DNA from: Pseudomonas kribbensis
GTDB lineage: Bacteria; Pseudomonadota; Gammaproteobacteria; Pseudomonadales; Pseudomonadaceae
Direction of reading: 5' to 3'
Assembly (NCBI RefSeq): GCF_003352185.1
Contig: NZ_CP029608.1
Coordinates: forward strand, 4,216,001 to 4,280,000
Length of the DNA: 64,000 nucleotides
The stretch's first letter is position 1. The number at the start of each line of letters is the position of its first letter. Below are positions 1 through 8,345 of this stretch, one piece after another. The position numbers and the translations under genes were made by a program. The notes beneath the pieces were generated by a model. It had not been told where the DNA came from and made no database searches. It saw only the letters and a list, made by a program, of their open reading frames with translations.

Positions 1-748
1 GCGCGAAGCAGGACACGCACCCCACCGTCAGGCCGATGAGGCTGCGGCGGTCGATGATCAACTCACGATCCAGCGAGGCGATGTACAACAGCGTCAGGGA
101 AATCAGTACGAACACCAACGGGCCGACGACTTTGAACCGTTGCTTCAACGCACTGACATTTTCCTGGCCGATCATCCCCGCCACAAAGAACGGCAACAGA
201 TAGGTCGCACCGTTGATGCCGAACGCATCGAACTTGAACGGCGGCAACAGAAACACTGCGGCGGAAAACGCGAACAGCAGGTACAGACGCGTCGCCGAGC
301 GCAACAAACCACGCCATTCCAGCAGGCCGACAAACATGAAGATGATGAACACCGCCTGCAGGAACCAGAAGTGGTTCACCGGCACATAGAACGACAACAG
401 CGCATCGATCACACCGACGTCCTTGTTCACGCCCGGCCCCACTGCCTGCAACACCGAGAACGGCACGCCCACGCAAAACAGCGGCACGATCAGCCGCCGC
501 ACCTTGCCGGTGAAGAACGCCGAAAAGTCATTGCCGCGAATCTTGTAGATGGAATAGATGTAGCCCGAGATAAAGGTGAACAGCGGCATGCGCACGTACA
601 CCATGGAATCGGCGATCACCCGGAACGGTGAGCCGATGTCGATTTTCAAACCGCCGCCCAGCGGGCCGATCACGTGATAGAGCACCAGCAGCAGGCAAGC
701 GAGCCCGCGCAGGGTTTCGATCTCCAGGGACTTTTTCTTGCTCGACAT
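1..748 (-). CDS. Acyltransferase family 3 membrane protein (partial, exopolysaccharide cluster)
   Basis: Partial gene: it starts at the ATG at 748 and its 3' end lies beyond the left edge, so about 249 codons are visible. The protein opens with MSSKKKSLEIETLRGLACLL, the typical start of acyltransferase-3 (OafA/WcaF-like) integral membrane enzymes, with the conserved ETLRG arginine and a histidine soon after (VLYHV). Many hydrophobic segments follow, e.g. FTFISGYIYSI and HFWFLQAVFIIFMFVGLL. The family O-acetylates or otherwise acylates cell-surface sugars in the inner membrane. It begins 12 bp after the stop of the upstream polymerase-like gene and is the last visible gene of the polysaccharide operon, so it probably decorates that polymer. 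The acyl donor and sugar position cannot be read from sequence. Confidence 0.85.
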   Translation of the reverse strand, partial: MSSKKKSLEIETLRGLACLLLVLYHVIGPLGGGLKIDIGSPFRVIADSMVYVRMPLFTFISGYIYSIYKIRGNDFSAFFTGKVRRLIVPLFCVGVPFSVLQAVGPGVNKDVGVIDALLSFYVPVNHFWFLQAVFIIFMFVGLLEWRGLLRSATRLYLLFAFSAAVFLLPPFKFDAFGINGATYLLPFFVAGMIGQENVSALKQRFKVVGPLVFVLISLTLLYIASLDRELIIDRRSLIGLTVGCVSCFA

Positions 749-760
749 AAAGCACCCGCC

Positions 761-1864
761 TCAATTCAGAATTCTTGATTCGACCCGCACCGGTTTGTTC
801 GCCCGCAGCATCAAGCCCAAGCCCACGAACAACACCGGCACCACCATCGAGAAGTGTCGGGCGAAGGAGCCGAAGTCCGGTTCGAACAAGCCCTGAACCA
901 GCAGAAACGCCAGGGGAATCGCGATCAGTTCCTTGGGTTTGGTCTGGATCGGCGCACCTTTGTAATCGGTCGAGGTGATCACTTTGAACAACAGCAACGC
1001 GGTCATGATCATCAGCGCCACGAAGATCACCTGGCCCGGGCCGGACAGCAGCATCAGCTCAACCGGAAACGACAGGCGAAAGAAGATGATCATCGAGTCC
1101 AGGGCCTGCGAAACGAAGTCGCTGCCGCTGAGCCACGAGACGATCAGCGACTTGGACCCCTCCTCGCCCGCCGTACGCAGTTCGTTGTTGCTGGCGCGAA
1201 TCGACGACACCGGAAAGCCCAGCGCCAACTGGATGGCCATGGCCACTGCCAGGTAGAACAGGAACAGCATCACGAAGAAGGTCATGCGCGACACGTACTT
1301 CTTCATCATGCAAACGCCGACCCAGGACAGCGAAAACAGGATCCAGTAGGGCCGGATCAACACGCCGTAGATCACCGCCGACAGGAAAAACCCGCCGCGA
1401 TATTTGCGCGTCAGCGAGCTGAACAGAATGCTCAGCACCGCCACCGACACGATGATTTCCTTGGTCAGGTTCTCCAGGAAGAACGAGCGCACCACGCCCC
1501 ACAGGCACAGGGTCCCGAAGATCGCCAGCGGCATGCGCCGGAACACCACCACCGGAATCGCCGTGAGGAAGAAATTGCAGAACATCCCGTAGGCCCAGGC
1601 GTTGGTCAGGTTGATCCCGGTGGGCCGCAGCAGGAACGCCGAACACTCGTAGGACGAGCGATCCGGCGAGAACGGGTTCCAGAAATTGCAGTTGTCGGCC
1701 CGGGCATAGGACGACCAAAGGGTCATCGCATCCGGGCCGGGATCGCGGGGGATCAGCAGCGGCATGGCCACCGACAGAAACAGGCCGGTGAACAGGATCA
1801 GGAACGAGAGAGAGGAATCGAGTTTCTTGCCGCGAAACTCGATGCACGGCAGTTTCAGGCCCAT
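761..1864 (-). CDS. Wzy/EpsG-like polysaccharide polymerase
   Basis: Predicted 367-residue polytopic inner-membrane protein with about ten hydrophobic segments. The start is the ATG at 1864; longer readings of the frame are out-of-frame translation of the flippase gene. Sequence conservation is low, as usual for O-antigen and capsule polymerases. It shows the pattern seen in EpsG/Wzy proteins: a charged LTKE at the start of one helix, then RKYRGGFFLS and a periplasmic-side RPYW. It overlaps the 3' end of the wzx-like gene by 10 bp, implying coupled translation. A multispan protein beside Wzx, Wzc and Wzb is best explained as the polymerase that joins flipped repeat units. The assignment rests on topology and context, not a diagnostic domain; an O-unit ligase or another membrane transferase is the main alternative. 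Confidence 0.65.
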   Translation of the reverse strand: MGLKLPCIEFRGKKLDSSLSFLILFTGLFLSVAMPLLIPRDPGPDAMTLWSSYARADNCNFWNPFSPDRSSYECSAFLLRPTGINLTNAWAYGMFCNFFLTAIPVVVFRRMPLAIFGTLCLWGVVRSFFLENLTKEIIVSVAVLSILFSSLTRKYRGGFFLSAVIYGVLIRPYWILFSLSWVGVCMMKKYVSRMTFFVMLFLFYLAVAMAIQLALGFPVSSIRASNNELRTAGEEGSKSLIVSWLSGSDFVSQALDSMIIFFRLSFPVELMLLSGPGQVIFVALMIMTALLLFKVITSTDYKGAPIQTKPKELIAIPLAFLLVQGLFEPDFGSFARHFSMVVPVLFVGLGLMLRANKPVRVESRILN

Positions 1865-3087
1865 GACACGACAGCCTTTTTCGCACGCGTTGCACGGGTC
1901 AGTAGCGCAATCACGCCGAGCTGCACGATGATCCCGAAGACGTTGCCCCAGGCCGCGCCATAAATCGAATAGTGCTTGATCAGCACATAGCTGACCGGTA
2001 CCGAAATCAGCAGGCAAAGGGCCGAACTGGCGAGGGATACCCGGCTGTTTTTCGACGCGATCAAACCACCCCAGACGATGTCGCCGATGGCGCGCAGGGC
2101 GAAGGAAAAGATCAGCACGCCAAGAATCCCATTGTCCGGACGTGGCACCGCTGCACCGACGTAATCGAGCACGACATTGAAGAACAGATAAATCGCCACC
2201 GCGACTGTCGCTGAAACCACCAGCGAACGCGCGACCCATTTGTTCACGAACAATTCCCTGACCGTGAACGCTTGCTGGTCGGCCTGGTAACGCTTGGCGA
2301 GCACCGGAATGCCGACCACCGCCACCACCGCATAGGACAGCGCCTGCAAGGTGTTGGCCGCCGACCACGCGTACACGTATTTACCGAGGCTGGCGTAGGG
2401 TTCCAGATCAATGATCAGAAAGCGCTCGGCGTACTGACTCACGGCGATCAGGCCGGTGCCCAGATAGAATGGCAACCCGGCTTTCCACACGGTCGCCGTC
2501 GCCAGCGTCCCTTCTTCGCGCCCGCGATGGACGTTCACCACGATCAGGTAACCGGCGACGATCACCAACACGTTGGCGATGACCCACAGCCACAGAACGC
2601 TGGCGATCCCCGACACCCAGCCGAGCATCATTCCGCCTACGGCCAGCAGCGCCCAAAGGCCGGTCTTGATGAAGAACAGCAACGCCCCCGCCGTGGCTTT
2701 CTGCGCGGAAAACACGAACGAGTTGATTTCGAACGACAGGTGTTCAGTCAGCAGGACCAGGGTCACACAGGCGATCAGTGCCGCCGTCGCCTCAACCTGC
2801 TGGAACAGTGAATAGATCAGCACCGTCAGCACCGACAACAGCAGTCCCACGGCCAGGTACAGCAGCAGAACCTTGTCGACGACTCGCTTCGAACTGCCGC
2901 CGACACTGATCAGCCGATTGATCTCGGAGCTGAAGCCGACGCTGTAGAACTTCGACGCGATCAACGATGCCGCGACCACTACGCCGTAAAAGCCCAGCGC
3001 CTCGTAACCGAGGTAATGGGTGATGGCGAGCACCAGCAGGAACTTCGCGCCCAGTGCTCCGCCGCGCAGCAACAAGCGGAATATCAT
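1855..3087 (-). CDS. Oligosaccharide flippase (Wzx-like)
   Basis: 410 residues, with about 12 predicted transmembrane helices across the whole length, matching the size of Wzx/RfbX flippases of the MOP superfamily. The N-terminus (MIFRLLLRGGALGAKFLLVL, then ITHYLGYEALGFYG) resembles the first helix and the loop with a conserved glycine in polysaccharide biosynthesis proteins. A second conserved-looking block is LPFYLGTGLIAVSQYAERFLI at about residues 215-235. The family moves undecaprenyl-linked repeat units across the inner membrane. Its start overlaps the stop of the pyruvyl transferase gene by 4 bp (ATGA arrangement) and its end overlaps the polymerase gene by 10 bp, so the three genes are translationally coupled. 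Confidence 0.85.
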   Translation of the reverse strand: MIFRLLLRGGALGAKFLLVLAITHYLGYEALGFYGVVVAASLIASKFYSVGFSSEINRLISVGGSSKRVVDKVLLLYLAVGLLLSVLTVLIYSLFQQVEATAALIACVTLVLLTEHLSFEINSFVFSAQKATAGALLFFIKTGLWALLAVGGMMLGWVSGIASVLWLWVIANVLVIVAGYLIVVNVHRGREEGTLATATVWKAGLPFYLGTGLIAVSQYAERFLIIDLEPYASLGKYVYAWSAANTLQALSYAVVAVVGIPVLAKRYQADQQAFTVRELFVNKWVARSLVVSATVAVAIYLFFNVVLDYVGAAVPRPDNGILGVLIFSFALRAIGDIVWGGLIASKNSRVSLASSALCLLISVPVSYVLIKHYSIYGAAWGNVFGIIVQLGVIALLTRATRAKKAVVSWA

Positions 3088-4196
3088 CGAATGACGCCCT
3101 TGATGATGTCGTCCATGGCCACGGTTTTGGCTTCGATTTCACGGCAGGTGTCGGTCAGGCGTTTGCCGAAATTCGACAGCGCGTCAGGCGCGTAAACCGT
3201 GTCGATGATGGTGTCGACATCGATGTCGCCACCGTTGATCACCCAGTCCTCGACACCCATGTCCTGATAGGCGCCGAAGCCCTTGCGCTCGTAGCTGATG
3301 TGGTACGCCGGCACCCCGGACAGCAGCGATTCAATCGCCCCGTGCAGACGCACGGAAATCACCAGGTCCGGCTGATATTTGGCAATCGTGGCCTTCAACG
3401 GCAGCAGGTCTTCGGTGATGCCCAGTTCGCGATAGAACGCGCCGTCATCGTTACCGCGCACAGCGCTCTGCACCGCGCAGACCACTTTGCTTTTGTTCTT
3501 CAAGCGCTGCAGCAGCACCTTCAGGTTGGCCACGTAGGCGAGCTTCTTTTCCTTGCTCCAGGCCGGCGGTTTGCGCAGCACCACGCACACCGTGGCCGGC
3601 GTCGAGGCGCAGCGGGTGAACTTGGGTTGCTGCAGGATTTTGCCGGCCAGGGCCTGCACTGCGAGGTCCGGTGCGCGGTAGACATTTTCACAGGCGTCGA
3701 ACAACGCCGAGGAGCGGTTATCGCGCACGAACACCGCATCGGCACTGGCGTAGTGGCCGACGATCTTGTCGCTGTCACCGTGGAATGGCCCGATGCTTTG
3801 CGGCAGGTACACCGACGGGACTTTGCTGAGGATCGCGGTTTCCAGTTGCTTGGCGTGGCCCAGTTTCAGCTTGATGTGTTCGAAGGCGCTTTTGGAACGC
3901 ATATAGCCGCCGCCGACGCCGACAATCAGATCGGTTTTCTTCAACAGATCCGCCAGCCCGGCGTAGGACTGATTGAGGAATACCGCCTGCTTGACCCGGC
4001 CCAGGCCCTTGGCTGCCATGACCGGCGCGTCAAAGCGCGGGTGCGGCAGGTATTTGAAGGAATCCGGATCGGAGGCCACGACGCTGATCGCGGTGTCTTC
4101 GCCAAAGTTGCGCTGCACCAGCGCGATGGCCAGATCGACCAGCAGACCATCACCGGAATTGGAGGCACTGTAGCCATGCAAAATCGTTACGTTCAT
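3084..4196 (-). CDS. Polysaccharide pyruvyl transferase family protein
   Basis: 370 residues matching the WcaK/CsaB/PssM polysaccharide pyruvyl transferase family. It starts with MNVTILHGYSASNSGDGLLV, the characteristic N-terminal strand followed by an N-x-GD(D/G) turn. A glycine-rich block LIVGVGGGYM lies near residue 95, YLPQSIGPF near 130 (family signature QSxGPF), and a late LVISVRLHGAIESLLSGVP (SxRLHG, the strongest family motif). Members transfer a pyruvate ketal from PEP to a sugar of the repeat unit, adding negative charge. It lies 14 bp after the glycosyltransferase gene and overlaps the flippase gene by 4 bp. Modification of an exopolysaccharide sugar is inferred from context; the acceptor is unknown. 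Confidence 0.88.
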   Translation of the reverse strand: MNVTILHGYSASNSGDGLLVDLAIALVQRNFGEDTAISVVASDPDSFKYLPHPRFDAPVMAAKGLGRVKQAVFLNQSYAGLADLLKKTDLIVGVGGGYMRSKSAFEHIKLKLGHAKQLETAILSKVPSVYLPQSIGPFHGDSDKIVGHYASADAVFVRDNRSSALFDACENVYRAPDLAVQALAGKILQQPKFTRCASTPATVCVVLRKPPAWSKEKKLAYVANLKVLLQRLKNKSKVVCAVQSAVRGNDDGAFYRELGITEDLLPLKATIAKYQPDLVISVRLHGAIESLLSGVPAYHISYERKGFGAYQDMGVEDWVINGGDIDVDTIIDTVYAPDALSNFGKRLTDTCREIEAKTVAMDDIIKGVIR

Positions 4197-4210
4197 GAGC
4201 GGCGTTCTAC

Positions 4211-5293
4211 TTAATAAGAGGGAGCGGAATACACGTCGTAGGTCTGGCGGATCATCAACGCGGCGCTGAAGCGCTCGCGGACGATGCGCCGGCCTTCGAT
4301 GCCGAGGGCTGACAATGCGGGTTTCTGGATCTGCTTCAGGCGGTCGGCCAGCGCGTGGTGGTCACCGGTGGGGAATACGTAGCCGGACACCCCGTGGGTC
4401 ACCAGCTCCGGCAGCGACGTGCAGTCGCTGGCGATCACCGGCAAGCCCAGCGCCATGCCTTCCAGCGGCACCATGGCAAAACCTTCCCAGCGACTCGGGA
4501 CGATCAGCGCATCGGCCTGCTGATACAGCGCGTTGACCTCGGCCGGCGTGACCCACGGTAGGTACTGAACGCCGTCCATTGGCGGGCACTCGACCGTCGC
4601 CTCGTTGACCGCACTGCCGACCACCGTCAGTTTCAGGTCGTTGCGCCCGGTCTTGGCGTAGGCCTTGAGCAGTACGTCAAAGCCTTTCTGATAGTCGAGC
4701 CGGCCGACGAACAGCAGATGAATCGGCTGCGGATCCTCGGCTTTACGCTCCTCATCCTTGGGATGAATGCCGTTGTAGATCAGCCGCATGCGCTTGCGCT
4801 CGATGCCGAACGCCGCAGCTTTATCCAGCTCGTACTGGCTGACGCAGATGATCGTGTCGGTGACCTTCTGCAACACACGCTCGATCCACGCATAGACTTT
4901 CTGCTTGATCGGCGAGCTTTCCATCAGGAACGAAAAGGCATGCGGGCAGTAGACGATTTTCGGTTTGCGCCACGGCCGCAAAAGCACGCACACGCAACGG
5001 CCGATCACCCCGGAAAACGTACTGTGCAGGTGCACCACATCAGGTTTTTCCTTGAGCATCACTTGCATCAGGCGCCAGGCAAAACGCAGCAACGACGGCA
5101 CATTGCGCCCGGTTCGCTCGAAGGTGCGGATCTGCTGCGGGGCGATGCCGTGCAGTTCCTTTTCCTGATCCTGCGGCACCAGATACACCAGCTCGTAGTT
5201 GGCCTGCTCATCTTCCGGGGATGCCGAAATCGTGCGGATCACCGTCGCCACGCCACCTTTTATCGTTTCAGCCACGTGCAGTATTTTTTTCAC
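4211..5293 (-). CDS. Glycosyltransferase family 4 protein
   Basis: 360 residues in the two-Rossmann GT-B fold. The N-terminal half opens MKKILHVAETIKGGVATVIR, where the loop GGVA binds acceptor in GT4 enzymes. The C-terminal half has LLFVGRLDYQKGFDVLLKA (residues about 193-211) and EGFAMVPLEGMALGLPVIAS, which contains the E-x7-E donor-binding motif of retaining GT4 transferases. No signal peptide or membrane anchor is seen, so it should act at the cytoplasmic face of the inner membrane. It is the only glycosyltransferase visible in this operon; more must lie to the left of the window or elsewhere to build a repeat unit. Sugar donor and linkage are not deducible. Confidence 0.9.
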   Translation of the reverse strand: MKKILHVAETIKGGVATVIRTISASPEDEQANYELVYLVPQDQEKELHGIAPQQIRTFERTGRNVPSLLRFAWRLMQVMLKEKPDVVHLHSTFSGVIGRCVCVLLRPWRKPKIVYCPHAFSFLMESSPIKQKVYAWIERVLQKVTDTIICVSQYELDKAAAFGIERKRMRLIYNGIHPKDEERKAEDPQPIHLLFVGRLDYQKGFDVLLKAYAKTGRNDLKLTVVGSAVNEATVECPPMDGVQYLPWVTPAEVNALYQQADALIVPSRWEGFAMVPLEGMALGLPVIASDCTSLPELVTHGVSGYVFPTGDHHALADRLKQIQKPALSALGIEGRRIVRERFSAALMIRQTYDVYSAPSY

Positions 5294-5334
5294 AACCCAC
5301 CCACTTTGTTGCCTGTAAGAACAATCGCTGAAAC

Positions 5335-7563
5335 TCAGGATTTGTCGGACGCGTATTCGTAGTTGTAATAGCCGTAGCCCCCGTTGCCGTAGTAACTGGC
5401 CGCACGCTTCTCGACGCCGTTGAACACCGCGCCTTTCAACTCGATGCCGTTCTGGGCGAAGCGGCGAATGGTCAGCTCGACTTCTTTGGCCGGGTTCACC
5501 CCGAAGCGCGCGACGATCAGGCTGATGCCCGCTTCACGGCCGACAATCGCCGCGTCCGTTACCGCCAGCAGCGGTGGCGTATCGATGATCACCACGTCGT
5601 AGCGCTCGCTGAGTTCCGCCAGCAGTTCGCGGAAATTGGCGTGCATCAGCAGTTCGGAAGGATTGGGCGGCACCTGGCCCCGGCTGATGAAATGCAGGTT
5701 GTCGACTTCGACCTTGTTGATCGCCTGCTCCAGGGTGCAGCGCTTGACCAGCAGGTCCGACAAACCGTTGGTGATCGGCGTGTTCAGCGACTTGTGCAGA
5801 TGGCCCTTGCGCATGTCGGCATCGATCAGCACCACGCGCTGGCCGCTCTGGGCCATGACCGCCGCGAGGTTGGAAGACACGAACGTCTTGCCGACCTGCG
5901 GGCTCGGGCCGGAGATCATGATGCGGTTGTTGGTCGAATCCAGCGCCGCAAAGTGAAGGCAGGTGCGCAGGCTGCGGATCGATTCGATGGACAGGTCCGT
6001 CGGATTGCGCAGCGCCAGCAGATAGGCCGGTGCGTCCGCCGTGACTTTGGCACGGACTTTTTTGGTGTCCTCTTCCTGTTGCAGGGCGCTGTAAGGGATC
6101 GATGCGTAGACCGGCAAGCCGAGCTGCTCGATGGCTTCCGGCCCTTCCAGGCCCTTGCTCAGGGATTTGCGCAACAGCACCAGCGCCACGCCGACAAAGG
6201 CACCGAGGAAGGTCGCGATCAGCACGATCAGGGCTTTCTTCGGCTTGACCGGACTGGTCAGGTCGACATCCGCCGAATCCACCAGACGCACGTTGCCCAC
6301 GGCACCGGCGCGGATGATGTCCAGCTCCTGGGATTTGTTCAGCAACTGGGTGTAGATCTGCGAAGCGACTTCGACATCGCGGGTCAGGTTGAGCAGTTCC
6401 TGTTGCGTGGCCGGCAGGTCGCCAACCTTGCCTTCCAGCGACTTCTGTTGCTGGGTCAATTCACCGATCTGGGTCATCAGGGCTCGATAGGCCGGATGCT
6501 GTCTGGTGAACTTGCGATCCATTTCCGCCTGCTGCATTTTCAGCTCGGAAATCCGCGTTTCGAGTGCGACGGACTGGCCGAGCACCGATTGGGTTTCCAG
6601 GGAGATGTTCACGGTCTTGCCGCGCGTCTGGTAGGCATTGAGCGCATCGCTGGCCTTGGCCAGGTCGCGTTTGACCTGCGGCAACTGGCTTTGCAGGAAG
6701 GCCAGGCTCTGCGCGGCTTCGGCCGAGGTACGGCGTACGTTCTGGTCCACGTACAGCGAGGCGATCTTGTTGAGGATCTTCACCGCTTCGGCGGCGTCGG
6801 TGCTGGCCAGGGCCAGACGGATAATCCCCGACTCCTTGCCCTGCTCGGAAATATCCAGCGCGTCCTGATAACCCTGAATGGTCACGATCCGCGGGTAGCG
6901 CACCACTTCGAATCGAGTGCCGGGGTTGGCCAATAGCTGCGTGATCTGACCTTCTACGCCATCCTGCGCGAAGGCTTCGCCGGCAGTGCCTTCTGCCAGC
7001 AGATTGTCGTTGTCATCGAACAACTGGAAGCGATGCTGCTCGCCGGCGATCAGGCTGAGTTTTTTGCCCAGCAGTTCCTTGGGCAGATCGAGCCGGGCGA
7101 ACTCCAGACGCTCACCGCCCCAGGCGTAGCTGCTCAGCCCGAAACGTGGCGGCGCGACGCTGAGTTCGGTTTCACCGCGATAGCGTCGGGAGAGAAAACC
7201 GCCAATCACCGGAAAAGTATTGGGAGTGACGTCGATGTCCAGGCGCAGATCGTCGACGGTCTTGCCGATCACCGCGCGGGATTTGATGATGCCGATCTCT
7301 GTAACGGACGGCGACTGACCGCCCAGCATGCTGTTGAGGTCGGAAAAGCCGAGCATGTCGTTCTTTTTCGGTTCGACCTGTACCAGGGCGTTGGCCAGAT
7401 ACACCGGCGTGGCCAGAATCGCGTAGGCGACGCCGGTCATCATGAACGCGCCGGTGAAGGCGCCGATCAACCATTTCTGATCGATCAAGCTGCCGAATAT
7501 GCCGAGAAGATCAATACTGTCTTGATCGTTGTCACGGGTGCCGACTACTGACGGTAACTGCAT
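5335..7563 (-). CDS. wzc: Polysaccharide co-polymerase / BY-kinase (Wzc-like)
   Basis: 742 residues, the usual size of proteobacterial Wzc. Order of parts: a Wzz chain-length domain with the first membrane helix at about 30-50 (GAFTGAFMMTGVAYAILATP); a periplasmic coiled-coil region at about 270-400, including a GNVRLVDSADVDLTSPVKPKK segment ahead of the second helix; the helix LIVLIATFLGAFVGVALVLL; then a cytosolic tyrosine kinase with Walker A GPSPQVGKTF, Walker A' VVLIDADMR and Walker B VVIIDTPP. The C-terminus is the expected tyrosine cluster (YYGNGGYGYYNYEY, seven tyrosines), the autophosphorylation tail. It controls polymer length and export by cycling between autophosphorylation and removal of phosphate by Wzb, encoded directly upstream. 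The symbol follows the E. coli family name. Confidence 0.93.
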   Translation of the reverse strand: MQLPSVVGTRDNDQDSIDLLGIFGSLIDQKWLIGAFTGAFMMTGVAYAILATPVYLANALVQVEPKKNDMLGFSDLNSMLGGQSPSVTEIGIIKSRAVIGKTVDDLRLDIDVTPNTFPVIGGFLSRRYRGETELSVAPPRFGLSSYAWGGERLEFARLDLPKELLGKKLSLIAGEQHRFQLFDDNDNLLAEGTAGEAFAQDGVEGQITQLLANPGTRFEVVRYPRIVTIQGYQDALDISEQGKESGIIRLALASTDAAEAVKILNKIASLYVDQNVRRTSAEAAQSLAFLQSQLPQVKRDLAKASDALNAYQTRGKTVNISLETQSVLGQSVALETRISELKMQQAEMDRKFTRQHPAYRALMTQIGELTQQQKSLEGKVGDLPATQQELLNLTRDVEVASQIYTQLLNKSQELDIIRAGAVGNVRLVDSADVDLTSPVKPKKALIVLIATFLGAFVGVALVLLRKSLSKGLEGPEAIEQLGLPVYASIPYSALQQEEDTKKVRAKVTADAPAYLLALRNPTDLSIESIRSLRTCLHFAALDSTNNRIMISGPSPQVGKTFVSSNLAAVMAQSGQRVVLIDADMRKGHLHKSLNTPITNGLSDLLVKRCTLEQAINKVEVDNLHFISRGQVPPNPSELLMHANFRELLAELSERYDVVIIDTPPLLAVTDAAIVGREAGISLIVARFGVNPAKEVELTIRRFAQNGIELKGAVFNGVEKRAASYYGNGGYGYYNYEYASDKS

Positions 7564-7601
7564 AAGTCTTTCTTACCATTCACTGTTCTGAAGAATATTC
7601 A

Positions 7602-8042
7602 TCAATGCCCGAGGCGTTGTACCCAGGAGCCAACAGCATCTTCAATCAATGCATGGGCATGAATAAAAGCGGCCTGCCCTTGACGATACGGATCCTGTAT
7701 TTCTCGTTCGTTCTGCCACTTGCCGAGAAGAAACACTTTGCCCCTGGCGTGAGAGGCAATCTTCAGTACTTGTTTTACATGCTCTTTTTCCATGACCAGA
7801 ATCAAGTCTGATTCATTGACGATGTCCGCTGTCAGTTGCCGCGCCTTGAAGCCTTCGGCGCACTGCCCGCGGTCTTCCAGCACCTTGCGGGCCGTTGCCT
7901 CCATGGACTCGCCAACCCTTGCAGACAAGCCTGCGGAGGCGACCGTGATGGTCGAGGGCGCCAGTGCGCTACGCAGCAACAGTTCTGCTGTCGGACTTCG
8001 GCAGATATTGCCGACGCAGACGACAAGGATCTTTTTGAACAA
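7602..8042 (-). CDS. wzb: Low-molecular-weight protein tyrosine phosphatase (Wzb-like), TTG start
   Basis: 146 residues. The catalytic P-loop C-x5-R is at the N-terminus (VCVGNICRSP; Cys9, Arg15) and the general-acid aspartate sits in EIQDPYRQG near residue 117. This is the LMW-PTP arrangement found in Wzb/Ptp proteins that dephosphorylate the tyrosine tail of BY-kinases. The frame opens with TTG at 8042; an in-frame TAA lies two codons upstream and there is no ATG before the active site, so TTG is the only sensible start, with a weak GGGAAAG about 6 nt ahead. It is the first gene of the exopolysaccharide operon, 38 bp ahead of wzc. The rare start may keep phosphatase levels low relative to the kinase (inference). 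Confidence 0.92.
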   Translation of the reverse strand: MFKKILVVCVGNICRSPTAELLLRSALAPSTITVASAGLSARVGESMEATARKVLEDRGQCAEGFKARQLTADIVNESDLILVMEKEHVKQVLKIASHARGKVFLLGKWQNEREIQDPYRQGQAAFIHAHALIEDAVGSWVQRLGH

Positions 8043-8345
8043 GGTTTACTTTCCCGTGTAATGTCATTCGGCCAACATGTCCCGTGGACTTAAATGAATC
8101 CACAGGACTTTCCTGCACTCGGAAACAGTTTCGCCTGTTAGTACCGGTGCATTAAGTACCACGGGGTCCAAAAGTCACCCAACCAGAATTACCGGACTAA
8201 AAATAACTGTGATTTTCGGCGCTTCTTTCGCTGAAAGTTTTCCGACAAAAAATAACATTCGTGCACTTTTCGGATTTTTCGGCATCGCATGAAAGTAACG
8301 AGATAAACCATTGGCTAGATGTCATTTCTCATCAGGAGAGCAGAC
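8043..8345. promoter_or_regulatory. Divergent control region between the exopolysaccharide operon and the hydrolase gene
   Basis: 303 bp without a gene and noticeably richer in A and T than its neighbours, especially 8190-8300. It must hold the promoters of both the leftward wzb-wzc operon and the rightward hydrolase gene. A 5-bp inverted repeat GTGGA-N10-TCCAC lies at 8084-8103 in the leader of the operon. I could not pick out a convincing sigma-70, AlgU or RpoN promoter by eye. A good Shine-Dalgarno sequence (AGGAG, about 8338) decides the start of the rightward gene. Confidence 0.6.

Noticed and set aside
854..1963. 369-codon open frame on the plus strand
   Set aside because: It is a shadow of the polymerase-like gene, with Gln/Arg/His-rich composition and no start signal.
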